A stretch of DNA of 64,000 nt from Actinomadura atramentaria DSM 43919 (GTDB lineage: Bacteria > Actinomycetota > Actinomycetes > Streptosporangiales > Streptosporangiaceae): the NCBI RefSeq assembly GCF_000381885.1, contig NZ_KB907210.1:248001-312000 (forward strand), written 5' to 3'. Positions 37,775 to 46,643 of the stretch are shown one piece after another. The translations under genes were made by a program, and so were the position numbers. Position 1 is the stretch's first letter. Each line of letters begins with the position of its first letter. The notes under the pieces were generated by a model that was not told where the DNA came from, ran no database searches, and worked only from the letters and a program-made list of their open reading frames with translations.

Positions 37775-38551
37775 TCAGGCGCGGGGGCGCTCCCCGATCG
37801 CCTTGGCCAGCGCGTCGGGGTCGCGCAGCGTCCCGACGCCGACCTGCGCGCCGTCGAGCAGGACGGTGGGCGTCGCCTCGACGCCGTGCTGCTGCGCGTA
37901 CGCGGTCATCTGCTCCAGCTTCGCCGCCTGCCCCAGGTTGCGGACGCACCCCTCGAACGCGGCGTCGGTGATCCCGGCCTCGCGGCCCCATTTGACGAGG
38001 TCGTCCGGGGAGAAGCCGTCCGTTCCCTCGCGCGGCTGGTTGGCGTACAGCGCGTCGTGGTAGGCGAGCCAGTGGTCGGCGGGCGCGCACAGTGCGGCGT
38101 TCGCCGCGCGCCGGCTGTTGGACGACAGCGGCTCCAGCCGCGCGCCCTGGAAGAGCTGGAACGGCCGGTAGACGACGCGGACGCGGCGTTCGGCGGCGAG
38201 CCGTTTGATCGTCGGGCCGCTGGTCTCCTCGACGGACCGGCAGACGGGGCACTGGAAGTCCTCGAAGATCTCCAGCACCGGCTTGGTCACGCCCTTCTCG
38301 GCCATGACCGTGGACCCGTCGTCCTGCCGCGCGACCGGCGCGACCGGCCCGTGGTACGCCTCGGGCTCCTTGTCGGCGCGGTTCCCGATGACGACCGCGA
38401 CGACGACCGCCGCGACGGCCAGGACGACGACCGCGAGCAGCAGGACCGTCAGCCCGCGCCGTCTGCGCCGCCGCACCCGCGCCCGCTCGCGGTCCGCCGC
38501 GAGCCGATCCCGGGCCGTGCCGCGCCCCGGCCGTCCGTCCCTGCCGCCCAT
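37775..38551 (-). CDS. DsbA-like membrane-anchored thiol-disulfide oxidoreductase
   Basis: A 258-residue protein: basic N-terminus, one transmembrane helix (about residues 36-57), then a thioredoxin-fold DsbA domain. The active site is EDFQCPVC; the cis-Pro loop is VEATPTVLLDG. Extra Cys pairs in NAALCAPADHW and FEGCVRNLG are family-typical. It oxidises cysteines in exported proteins outside the membrane. It has a close paralogue directly upstream (114 bases) and lgt 49 bases downstream. Confidence 0.92.
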   Translation of the reverse strand: MGGRDGRPGRGTARDRLAADRERARVRRRRRRGLTVLLLAVVVLAVAAVVVAVVIGNRADKEPEAYHGPVAPVARQDDGSTVMAEKGVTKPVLEIFEDFQCPVCRSVEETSGPTIKRLAAERRVRVVYRPFQLFQGARLEPLSSNSRRAANAALCAPADHWLAYHDALYANQPREGTDGFSPDDLVKWGREAGITDAAFEGCVRNLGQAAKLEQMTAYAQQHGVEATPTVLLDGAQVGVGTLRDPDALAKAIGERPRA

Positions 38552-38664
38552 CGCTCCCCCGCTCCCCCGCCGGATGATCTCCTACAGACATTACTGTGCG
38601 TGATCATCCGGGGACGCGAGCGCCCGGGCCGCCGGGATGCGGCGGCCCGGGCGTCCGGGGGTGC

Positions 38665-39435
38665 CTACTTGTCGGCGGCGGCCGCGACGGCGATGGCGCC
38701 GGCGAGGTCGGCCTTCTGCTGGTCGTTGATCTCCTTGCCGTCAAGGAACAGCGTCGGAGTGCTCTCGACCTTGCGGGTCTTCAGCGCGTAGTCGGTCATG
38801 GTGGTGACCTCGGGGACCTTCTGCTGGTCGGTGACGCACTTGGCGAAGTTGGCGTCCTTGACGCCGACGTCCTCGCCCCACGACACCAGGTCCTTGATCG
38901 CGAAGCCCTTGGTGCCCTCGACCGGCTGGAACTTGTAGAGCGCGTCGTGGTACGAGAGCCACTGCGCCGCCGGGACGCACAGCGCCGCCGCCGCGGACCG
39001 CAGCGACTGGGTCTTCAGCGGGTCGGGCTGCCCCCCGAACAGGTGGAACGGCCGGTAGACGACCTTGACCTTGCCCTCGGACGCGAGCTTCTTGACGTCC
39101 CCGCCCAGCGTCTTCTCGAACTGCTGGCAGGCCGGGCACTGGAAGTCCTCGAAGATCTCCAGCACCGGCTTGGCGACGCCCGGCTTGGCCATCGTGATCG
39201 ACCCGTCCGACTCGCGGGTGAGCGGCGCCTGCGGACCGGTGTACGGCTCGGCGACCTGGTTCCGCTTGCTCTTCTGGTCGAGGACGACCACCACGACGGC
39301 GACGACGGCCGCGATGGCGACGACCGCGCCGACGACGGCCGAGATCAGCCGGATCTGCTTCTGCCGCGCCGCCTGCTTCTGGCGCTCGACGGCCAGCCGC
39401 TCGCGCGCGGACCGCTCCCGTGCGGCCTTGCTCAT
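38665..39435 (-). CDS. DsbA-like membrane-anchored thiol-disulfide oxidoreductase (second copy)
   Basis: A 256-residue paralogue of the neighbouring protein. Basic, Gln-rich N-terminus, one helix (residues about 31-53), active site EDFQCPACQQF (CPAC rather than CPVC) and cis-Pro loop VESTPTLFLDG. The different dipeptide between the Cys usually changes redox potential, so the pair may divide labour between oxidation and isomerisation, an inference. ATG at 39435 follows AGGAGA; the upstream frame overlaps the region of the VKOR stop. VKOR, its likely reoxidant, is 76 bases upstream. Confidence 0.93.
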   Translation of the reverse strand: MSKAARERSARERLAVERQKQAARQKQIRLISAVVGAVVAIAAVVAVVVVVLDQKSKRNQVAEPYTGPQAPLTRESDGSITMAKPGVAKPVLEIFEDFQCPACQQFEKTLGGDVKKLASEGKVKVVYRPFHLFGGQPDPLKTQSLRSAAAALCVPAAQWLSYHDALYKFQPVEGTKGFAIKDLVSWGEDVGVKDANFAKCVTDQQKVPEVTTMTDYALKTRKVESTPTLFLDGKEINDQQKADLAGAIAVAAAADK

Positions 39436-39511
39436 GGGGTTCTCCTCGGGGATTCCAGGGCCGCCGCCCTGGTGGACGGGTCGGGGCCGCCGCGGGACCG
39501 CGGCGCGCCGG

Positions 39512-40009
39512 TCAGTCGTCGATCTGGCCGATCCGCCGGAACTCGTCGGACAGGACAAGGACGAATAGCAGGATAGTGACGGTATGGACTCCGGTACACC
39601 ACGGGCACAGATGCCGCAGGATCACCTCGGCCGTGATCAGGTACACCACGAACAGCACGCCGACGCACACCGCGCCGAGCCGCGCCCAGCGGAACAGCGG
39701 GTTCGCCGACCGCAGCAGCGGCGGGGTCAGCAGCACCGCGAAGCCGACGAAGAACGCCAGGCCGAGCAGCGGCATCGGGATGCCGAGCAGCTTGGAGTAC
39801 TTGCTGGTCGTGACCAGGCCGCAGTCGAGCGCGCCCGTCGCCGAGCACACCAGCGCGCCCGGCCGGTAGTGCGACACGGTCAGGTAGATCGAGATGCCGA
39901 GCCCGACGAGGGTGAGCAGCCACGCGGGCCACACGAACCATCCGGGCGCGGCGGGCGGCCGGGACCGACCGGACGTCCCGTCCTCCTGCGCCTCGACGCG
40001 CTGCACCAT
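39512..40009 (-). CDS. Vitamin K epoxide reductase (VKOR) family protein
   Basis: A 165-residue four-helix membrane protein. It carries the VKOR quinone-side motif RHLCPWCTGVH (CxxC) and the loop cysteine pair LVCSATGALDCGLV, plus the conserved Ser/Thr of the TTSKYSKLLGIP loop. It passes electrons from DsbA-like proteins to menaquinone, replacing DsbB in actinobacteria. ATG at 40009 follows GGAGGAGA; the frame is open farther upstream but lacks a ribosome site. First gene of VKOR - DsbA - DsbA - lgt on the minus strand. Confidence 0.92.
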   Translation of the reverse strand: MVQRVEAQEDGTSGRSRPPAAPGWFVWPAWLLTLVGLGISIYLTVSHYRPGALVCSATGALDCGLVTTSKYSKLLGIPMPLLGLAFFVGFAVLLTPPLLRSANPLFRWARLGAVCVGVLFVVYLITAEVILRHLCPWCTGVHTVTILLFVLVLSDEFRRIGQIDD

Positions 40010-40113
40010 GCCGTCTCCTCCGCGTTCCTGCACGACCGCACGTGGACGATGCCGGGACCGCCGACGCGGCCCGGACACACCTTAAGGGACCTCGCATAAG
40101 GTCCGCGTACGAA

Positions 40114-40161
40114 CGCCGCGCCGCCCGCGGCCCCGGTTCCGGGGCCGCGGGCGGCGCGGCG
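40114..40161. terminator. Very strong hairpin after trpA
   Basis: Perfect 23-bp inverted repeat (40114-40136 with 40139-40161) separated by TT, almost entirely G and C, starting nine bases past the trpA stop. The minus strand has no U-tract. It separates the his/trp transcript from the VKOR-DsbA-lgt group. Confidence 0.85.
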
Positions 40162-40170
40162 GAGCAGCGG

Positions 40171-40988
40171 TCAGGCGCGGCCCGCGCGGACCCCCGCGGC
40201 GAGCTCGGCGGCCAGCGCCCGGACGCCCTCGACCCCGGCGCGGGCGTCGGGCGCGTCCAGCAGGCGGCGGATGAACGCCGACCCGACGATGACGCCGTCG
40301 GCGAACCCGGCGACCTCGGCGGCCTGCGCCCCGTCGCTCACCCCGAGCCCGAGGCCGACCGGCAGGTCGCGGCCGTTCTTGTCGATGATCGCGCGGGTGC
40401 GCTCGACGAGCCGGGGCGCGCCGGTGTCCACGGCGGACCGGGCCCCGGTGACGCCCATCAGCGACGCGGCGTACACGAAGCCCCGCGAGACCTGCGTGAT
40501 CGCGTCGATGCGCTCGTCGGTGGAGCTGAGCGCGACGAGGAACACCCGGTCCAGGCCGTGGGCGTCGGACGCCGCCAGCCACGGCCCGGCCTCCTCCGGC
40601 GTGAGGTCCGGCGTGATCAGCCCGGCGCCGCCCGCCGACGCCAGGTCGCGGGCGAACGCGTCCACGCCGTAGCGGTCGACGGGGTTCCAGTACGTCATGA
40701 CGAGCGTCGCCGCGCCGGTCGCCGCGACGGCCTCGACCGTGCGGAACACGTCGGCGACGCGCGCGCCGCCGGTCAGGGCGCGGTGGACGGCGTCCTGGAT
40801 GGTGGGGCCGTCCATCAGCGGGTCGCTGTAGGGCAGGCCGACCTCGATGACGTCGCAGCCCGCGTCCACCATCGCCTTGGCGGCGTCGATCGCGCCGTCC
40901 ACGCTGGGGAACCCGGCGGGCAAGTAGCCGACGAGCGCGGCCCGGCCCTCGTCGCGCGCCCGGTCGTAGGCGGCCTTCACGGTGGCGG

Positions 40989-40992
<4 letters not shown>
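40171..40992 (-). CDS. trpA: Tryptophan synthase alpha chain
   Basis: A 273-residue TIM barrel that cleaves indole-3-glycerol phosphate and channels indole to TrpB. Catalytic Glu and Asp lie in [20 protein letters not shown]; loop 6 is [10 protein letters not shown]; the phosphate-binding region is GLGLGVSDG. The start ATG overlaps the trpB stop (ATGA), keeping the two subunits in balance. Full length. Last gene of the trp block before the 23-bp hairpin. Confidence 0.97.
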
Positions 40993-42242
<1,250 letters not shown>

Positions 42243-42281
42243 CAGAGAATGCGTCCTGTCAGGCGATGGAAGGCGGTCCGG

Positions 42282-42335
42282 TCAGTGCGACGTCGGGACG
42301 GCCCGCCATCGCTCGCGCAGCGGCTCCATCAGCAT
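42282..42335 (-). other. 17-codon open frame between trpC and trpB
   Basis: ATG-CTG-ATG-GAG... on the minus strand encodes MLMEPLRERWRAVPTSH and stops 39 bases before trpB. In Streptomyces a small gene (trpM) occupies the trpC-trpB gap, but it is longer and I see no similarity I can vouch for. There is no clear ribosome site (upstream reads GGTACGGGGC). It contains one Trp codon. Listed as a possible leader or translation-coupling peptide, not as a proven gene. Confidence 0.25.
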
Positions 42336-42359
42336 GCCCCGTACCCTACCGGTTCCCGG

Positions 42360-43166
42360 TCAGCTTCCCTGCCGCAGCGCGGGGTGCGCCCCGGCGGCGA
42401 CGAGGTCCGCGACGGCGGCGCGCGGATCGCGGCCGCGCACCAGGCTCTCCCCCACCAGGACGGCGTCGGCCCCGGCCGAGGCGTAGGCGAGCAGGTCGTG
42501 CGGGCCGCGCACGCCGGACTCGGCGATCTTCACGACGTCCTTGGGGACGAGCGGGGCGAGCCGGGCGAACACCTCGCGGTCGACGCGGAGGGTCTTCAGG
42601 TCGCGGGCGTTGATCCCGACGACCTTCGCGCCCGCGTCCACCGCGCGGGCGACCTCCTCCTCGGTGTGCGCCTCGACGAGCGGCAGCAGCCCGATCGACT
42701 CGGCGCGCTCCACGAGCGACACCAGGGCCTGCTGGTCGAGGGCGGCAACGATGAGCAGGGCGACGTCCGCGCCGTACGCGCGCGCCTCCCAGAGCTGGTA
42801 GGAGGTGACGATGAAGTCCTTGCGCAGGACCGCGACGTCCACGTTGGCGCGGACGTCGGCGAGGTCTTGGAGGCTGCCGCCGAACCGGCGGCCCTCGGTG
42901 AGGACGCTGATGACCTTGGCGCCGCCGGCCTCGTAGTCGCGGGCGAGCGCGGCGGGGTCGGCGATGGCGGCGAGCGCGCCCTTGGACGGGCTGCTGCGCT
43001 TGACCTCCGCGATCACCCCGACGCCCTGGCCGCGCAGCGCGGCGAGCGCGTCGCGGGGGGCGGGGGCCGCGGCGGCCCTGGCCTTGAGGTCGTCGAGCGA
43101 CGTCTCCCGCTGCCTTTCGGCGAGATCGGCACGCACGCCCTCGATGATCTCGTCGAGCACGCTCAC
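42360..43166 (-). CDS. trpC: Indole-3-glycerol phosphate synthase
   Basis: A 268-residue TIM barrel that closes the pyrrole ring in Trp synthesis. It starts [14 protein letters not shown] and has [12 protein letters not shown] (catalytic Lys, phosphate site), [37 protein letters not shown] and AESGV. GTG at 43166 is preferred: GGGGGA lies at good spacing and the family begins here; the frame open to 43289 encodes no conserved sequence. trpB follows 117 bases downstream. Confidence 0.96.
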   Translation of the reverse strand: MSVLDEIIEGVRADLAERQRETSLDDLKARAAAAPAPRDALAALRGQGVGVIAEVKRSSPSKGALAAIADPAALARDYEAGGAKVISVLTEGRRFGGSLQDLADVRANVDVAVLRKDFIVTSYQLWEARAYGADVALLIVAALDQQALVSLVERAESIGLLPLVEAHTEEEVARAVDAGAKVVGINARDLKTLRVDREVFARLAPLVPKDVVKIAESGVRGPHDLLAYASAGADAVLVGESLVRGRDPRAAVADLVAAGAHPALRQGS

Positions 43167-43266
43167 GCTGTGTCCCCCAAGTCCGGTCGATCGGTGCCCC
43201 GATCGTATCCGCAGGGTCGGACGCTCCCGAACCTCGGGGCCGCCGCTCGAACACCCAGGAAAACGC

Positions 43267-43701
43267 CTAGGGCGCGAGGAAGTGCGCAAACGGGAGATTG
43301 CGGACGATCCAGTACACGAGCGCGAGCCCGACCGCCGCCCAGCCCACCGCGGGCCGGTACAGCGCCGACCGCATCCGCTCGCCGCGCGCGGCCAGCCACG
43401 TCCACCGCCCCCACAGGTACAGCGCGACCGGCAGGGCCAGCAGCGCCAGCGGGTTCGAGCCGAACGCCGTCCCCACGTGGCCGTGGACGAGCGAGTTCAC
43501 CATCCGCAGCCCGCCGCAGCCGGGGCAGTAGAACCCCGTCAGCGCCAGGAACGGGCAGCCCGGGTAGTGGCCGGGCTGGTGCGGGTCGACCAGGCCGATC
43601 AGCGTCGCGGCGGCGGCCGTGCCGGCGGCGACGGCGACGGGGCGGGCCAGCGCGCGGGCGCGCGGCGCGGCGGGACGGCGGACGCTCGGCGCTTCGGTCA
43701 C
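43267..43701 (-). CDS. DUF2752 membrane protein
   Basis: A 144-residue protein with about three transmembrane helices and the DUF2752 hallmark [23 protein letters not shown] (three Cys: one in CPF and the CPGCG pair). The DUF is common beside trpC in actinomycetes but has no proven function; the CxxC suggests redox or metal chemistry at the membrane. GTG at 43701 is the only good start; a GGTGGG lies immediately upstream, closer than ideal. It sits 100 bases upstream of trpC and 26 bases after the response regulator gene. Confidence 0.85.
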   Translation of the reverse strand: MTEAPSVRRPAAPRARALARPVAVAAGTAAAATLIGLVDPHQPGHYPGCPFLALTGFYCPGCGGLRMVNSLVHGHVGTAFGSNPLALLALPVALYLWGRWTWLAARGERMRSALYRPAVGWAAVGLALVYWIVRNLPFAHFLAP

Positions 43702-43727
43702 CCCACCAGGGTAGGACGGGACCGCGG

Positions 43728-44387
43728 TCAGGCGTCGAGCACGTACCCGACGCCGCGCACCGTGCGGATGCGCCCGTCCGCGCCGAGCTTGGCGCGCAAC
43801 TGCGCGACGTGGACGTCCACCGTCCGGCTGCCCGACGCCGACGCCGGGCCCCACACGGCCGCGAGCAACTGGTCGCGGGTGAAGACGCGGCCGGGGTTCC
43901 CGACCAGGAACCGCAGCAGGTCGAACTCGGTGGCGGTGAGCGGAACCGGCCGCTCCCCCACCCCGGCGGTGCGCGCGGCCGGGTCCAAGACGAGCGCGCC
44001 CGCACGCAGCGGCGCGGGGGCGGGGCCGTCGGCGGCGCGCAGCGCGGCGGTGACGGCGGCGACGAGCGCGCGCGGCCCGAACGGGCGGGTCAGCCGGTGC
44101 GGGCCGAGGTCGGCGGCGGTTCCCGGGTCGGCGGCGCACACCACCGGCGGCCCGGCGGCGGCGGTGCGCCGGTACAGGTCGGCGGGGTCGGCGGCCGTCG
44201 ACACGTCCAGGACGACGGCGGCGGGGCGGGCGCGGGCGGCCCGCTCGGGCGCGCGCCCGGGGTCGCGCTCGATCTCGACCTCGAAGCCCTCGCGGGCCAG
44301 GTAGCGGCGCTCGAGTTCGGCGACGCCCGCGTCGTGCTCGGCGAGCAGGACGAGCCCGCCCTGCCCCGCGGAAGGGGACGGCGTCAC
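43728..44387 (-). CDS. OmpR-type winged-helix response regulator with degenerate receiver (orphan)
   Basis: A 219-residue protein. The C-terminal effector domain is a clear OmpR/PhoB winged helix (TATEFDLLRFLVGNPGRVFTRDQLL, VDVHVAQLRAKLG, VRGVGYVLDA). The receiver is eroded: acid pair AEHD and acceptor Asp in AVVLDVS remain, but no MPxMDG follows, the switch Thr/Ser position reads VVCAAD, and the invariant Lys is Arg (LTRPFG). So phosphorylation control is doubtful. No histidine kinase is nearby. GTG at 44387 starts one base past the stop of the Trp-associated membrane protein, so it is in the his/trp operon. Confidence 0.87.
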   Translation of the reverse strand: MTPSPSAGQGGLVLLAEHDAGVAELERRYLAREGFEVEIERDPGRAPERAARARPAAVVLDVSTAADPADLYRRTAAAGPPVVCAADPGTAADLGPHRLTRPFGPRALVAAVTAALRAADGPAPAPLRAGALVLDPAARTAGVGERPVPLTATEFDLLRFLVGNPGRVFTRDQLLAAVWGPASASGSRTVDVHVAQLRAKLGADGRIRTVRGVGYVLDA

Positions 44388-44388
44388 G

Positions 44389-45027
44389 TCACGGACGGCG
44401 GGCGGCGGTGGGGTCCTCGCCGCGGTCGAGCGACTTCCACAGCGCGGCGGCGTCCTCGGGCGCGGCGGCGGGCGCGTCCTCCGCCGCCGGGCGCTCGGGC
44501 GCGGCGGCGGTGCGCTCGTAGCGCGCCGACAGGCCCGGCCAGCGCGCCCCGCGCACCAGCGTGACGAGCCCCGCGGCCGCCATCAGCACCCCGCCGGACG
44601 CCGACACCAGCCACCACCGCGTCGTCTGCACCTGGAGGCGGCCGCCGAGCCGCAGCAGCGCGCTCTTGTCGGCGGCGACGTCGATGACGTGGCCGTGCCC
44701 GGCCGCCGTGACCGCCGCGTAGACGATCGCGACGCCGAACACCGCCAGCAGCGCGCCGACGCCCGACCGGACCCGGCCGCGCACCGCGAACAGCGCCGCG
44801 AGCCCGGCGAGCCCGGCCCAGCCGAGCGCGCCCGCCGCGCCGCCGAGGTCGCCGCCGGTGAGGTGCTGGGTGACCGGGGTGATCGTGCCGCGCGCGTGGA
44901 CGGTCGCCCACGGGCGGCCCGCCGCGAGCAGCGTCAGCCCCGCGCCCGCCGCGCACAGCAGCGCGGTCAGGCCGCGCTCGCGGGCGGGCGGCGTGCGCGG
45001 GGCGGCGGGCGCGTCGGGCGCGGTCAT
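44389..45027 (-). CDS. Trp-operon-associated membrane protein (TIGR02234 family)
   Basis: A 212-residue protein with four predicted transmembrane helices and an acidic/Ala-rich C-terminal tail with [26 protein letters not shown] and [13 protein letters not shown] are characteristic of the actinobacterial family that accompanies trp genes. Its function is unproven. ATG at 45027 overlaps the hisI stop as ATGA. In Streptomyces and Mycobacterium this gene follows trpE; here it directly follows hisI and trpE is missing. Confidence 0.88.
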   Translation of the reverse strand: MTAPDAPAAPRTPPARERGLTALLCAAGAGLTLLAAGRPWATVHARGTITPVTQHLTGGDLGGAAGALGWAGLAGLAALFAVRGRVRSGVGALLAVFGVAIVYAAVTAAGHGHVIDVAADKSALLRLGGRLQVQTTRWWLVSASGGVLMAAAGLVTLVRGARWPGLSARYERTAAAPERPAAEDAPAAAPEDAAALWKSLDRGEDPTAARRP

Positions 45028-45416
45028 GCGGACGCGGCGGGACGCTCCCCCACCACGGCGTCGAGCACGTCGGCGTCCCAGCAGGTGCGGTCCCCGGTGT
45101 GGCACGCGCCGCCGACCTGGTCGACCTTGACGAGCAGGGCGTCGCCGTCGCAGTCGAGGGCGACGGACTTCACCCACTGCTGGTGGCCGGAGGTCTCGCC
45201 CTTCACCCAGTACTCCTGGCGGCTGCGCGACCAGAAGGTGCAGCGGCCGGTGGTGAGGGTGCGGTGGAGCGCCTCGTCGTCCATCCAGCCGAGCATGAGC
45301 ACCTCACCGGTGTCGTACTGCTGGGCGATGGCCGCGACCAGGCCGTTCGGGTCGCGCTTGAGGCGATCGGCGATCGTGGGGTCCAGATTGGACGGGCGAA
45401 CGGACATGCCCTCCAT
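45024..45416 (-). CDS. hisI: Phosphoribosyl-AMP cyclohydrolase
   Basis: Third step of histidine synthesis, hydrolysing the purine ring of PR-AMP. The 130-residue protein has the zinc-binding and catalytic motifs [43 protein letters not shown] and [10 protein letters not shown]. It is the monofunctional form; no HisE part. ATG at 45416 or 45407 are both possible. It heads the hisI - TIGR02234 - regulator - DUF2752 - trpCBA group and is separate from the main his block at 54-59 kb. Confidence 0.95.
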   Translation of the reverse strand: MEGMSVRPSNLDPTIADRLKRDPNGLVAAIAQQYDTGEVLMLGWMDDEALHRTLTTGRCTFWSRSRQEYWVKGETSGHQQWVKSVALDCDGDALLVKVDQVGGACHTGDRTCWDADVLDAVVGERPAASA

Positions 45417-45477
45417 TGTGCCCCGCGGCGGCGGCTGCGCGGTCCATCCCGCGCGGGAGGCCGCCCCGGGACAGCAC

Positions 45478-45511
45478 GAGGCCCGCGCTCCCCGAAGGGC
45501 GCGCGGGCCTC
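45478..45511 (-). terminator. Terminator hairpin of cspA
   Basis: Perfect 11-bp stem (45478-45488 with 45501-45511) with a 12-base loop that can form a further CCCC/GGGG pairing, 20 bases after the cspA stop on the minus strand. It also lies just upstream of the hisI start on that strand. No U-tract. Confidence 0.7.
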
Positions 45512-45531
45512 GAACTGACGACTGTGTGGTG

Positions 45532-45738
45532 CTACAGGGGGGTCACCTGGTCGGCCTGCGGGCCGCGGTTACCCTGCGTCACCTCGAACTGGACGCGCTG
45601 GTTCTCGTCCAGCGTCCGGTACCCGGAGGACTGGATCGCCGAGTAGTGCACGAAGACATCCGGTCCGCCGCCGTCGACGGCGATGAAGCCGAAGCCCTTT
45701 TCGGCGTTGAACCACTTCACGGTGCCCTGCTGGGGCAT
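45532..45738 (-). CDS. Cold-shock protein (CspA family)
   Basis: A 68-residue single cold-shock domain: [15 protein letters not shown] (RNP1), [10 protein letters not shown] (RNP2) and the family end. Binds single-stranded RNA/DNA and acts as RNA chaperone. ATG at 45738 follows AAGGAG at ideal spacing. The upstream region is long and contains an intrinsic-terminator-like hairpin about 100 bases before the ATG, which suggests a structured 5' leader. Confidence 0.96.
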   Translation of the reverse strand: MPQQGTVKWFNAEKGFGFIAVDGGGPDVFVHYSAIQSSGYRTLDENQRVQFEVTQGNRGPQADQVTPL

Positions 45739-45837
45739 GTCTTTCTCCTTGCGGCAAAACATGGGCCCACACCTCGCGGGCCCGGCGCGGTCGCCGCGGA
45801 ACGCTCTCGCCTCCGGTACGGTCCCGGAAAAGCCAAA

Positions 45838-45865
45838 ACGCCCGCTGTCATCAGTCCGCGGGCGT
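45838..45865 (-). terminator. U-tract hairpin in the cspA leader (terminator or attenuator)
   Basis: Stem ACGCCCGC/GCGGGCGT (45838-45845 with 45858-45865), 12-base loop. Read on the minus strand, the stem is followed by TTTGGCTTTT, the clearest U-tract terminator in the window besides the tRNA one. It lies 100 bases upstream of the cspA start codon. No minus-strand gene precedes it, so it either attenuates cspA or ends a short leader RNA. Confidence 0.6.
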
Positions 45866-46262
45866 CTGGACAAACGATCGAGAACCACGACTGCAACCGA
45901 CGACCCCACCGTATCACCGGTTCCGCGTAAAACGGAGGGGCGGCAAGGTCCGTGATTCTTCCCTCGGCGAACCGGCCGGTCAAAATCCCCAACCGCTCTC
46001 CGTCAGGGCCGTTGACGGGGCCGGTCGAGCCGGTGATCAGCGCGCTGGACGGCCTGTCGCGAACCTGACGGCGAGGCCCTGACCACGGGACAGGTGCGGC
46101 GGACGCGCGGCGGGCGCGCAGGCGGGACGCGGCCCGTCCCGACACGCCGCGACGGGCCGCCGACCCGCGCCGGTCAGGGGCGTTCGGGCGCCCCGGACGC
46201 GCCGGCGCGGCGGCGGCGGGACGCGGCGGGACGGTCGGGAGTCGCCGCGCCTGCTCACTTTC

Positions 46263-46291
46263 TTTAGGACAAAACGGTCAATTTTTATACC
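46263..46291 (+). promoter_or_regulatory. Candidate promoter TTTAGG-N17-TATACC
   Basis: An A/T-rich island in otherwise GC-rich DNA. The hexamers TTTAGG (46263-46268) and TATACC (46286-46291) are 17 bases apart; the -10 is good, the -35 weak. It would transcribe the ABC exporter operon with a leader of about 350 bases. Purely sequence-based. Confidence 0.35.
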
Positions 46292-46582
46292 GGCTCACAA
46301 CGTTTCCTCCGCGGCCGGTGGCGCGATGCTCCGCCGCGCGCACGACGTGGCGGCCGGGATCTGCCCGTGATGAACAAAGAAGTCGACCGCGACGGCGATT
46401 TCGTGTCCGTCCGGAAGCCCCTCCGGCGCGGTCGCGGGAGGCCCTCCGGCGAATCCCCCCGCGCGCCCGCCGCGCCGCCGCCCGTCCCCCGGCTGCGGGC
46501 CGCGCGGCGGCCCGGCGCGGCGGCCCGTCCTTGACTCCGGGAATACCTGGGATCGACGGATGGTAGGCAATACCGGGCCGAA

Positions 46583-46606
46583 CCCCCGCGAAGCGCCTCG
46601 CGGGGG
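46583..46606 (+). promoter_or_regulatory. Leader hairpin before the ABC exporter
   Basis: Perfect 9-bp stem CCCCCGCGA/TCGCGGGGG (46583-46591 with 46598-46606), six-base loop, 37 bases before the GTG start. No U-tract on the plus strand. It could be an attenuator, protein-binding site or a boundary; the flanking ATTCCCGGTATT-like bases are unremarkable. Confidence 0.4.
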
Positions 46607-46643
46607 TCCGTGCCGTGCCCCAGGGAACGACGAGGAGTCCGCC

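Larger units (their letters stand above)
45739..46643. other. Long gene-poor region between cspA and the ABC exporter (promoter/leader region)
   Basis: No gene is confidently present in these 905 bases. From cspA upward: cspA 5' leader with a U-tract hairpin (45838-45865), a GC-rich stretch without recognisable content (46040-46250), an A/T island (46258-46305) with a possible plus-strand promoter, a 54-codon plus-strand frame of low confidence (46370-46534, containing a GRGRPSG AT-hook-like stretch), and a leader hairpin for the ABC operon (46583-46606). It is the usual location for trpE in related genomes, yet nothing like trpE is here. Confidence 0.6.

Noticed and set aside
45739..46643. 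A remnant of trpE
   Set aside because: None of the frames shows anthranilate synthase motifs; the region is leader and promoter DNA.
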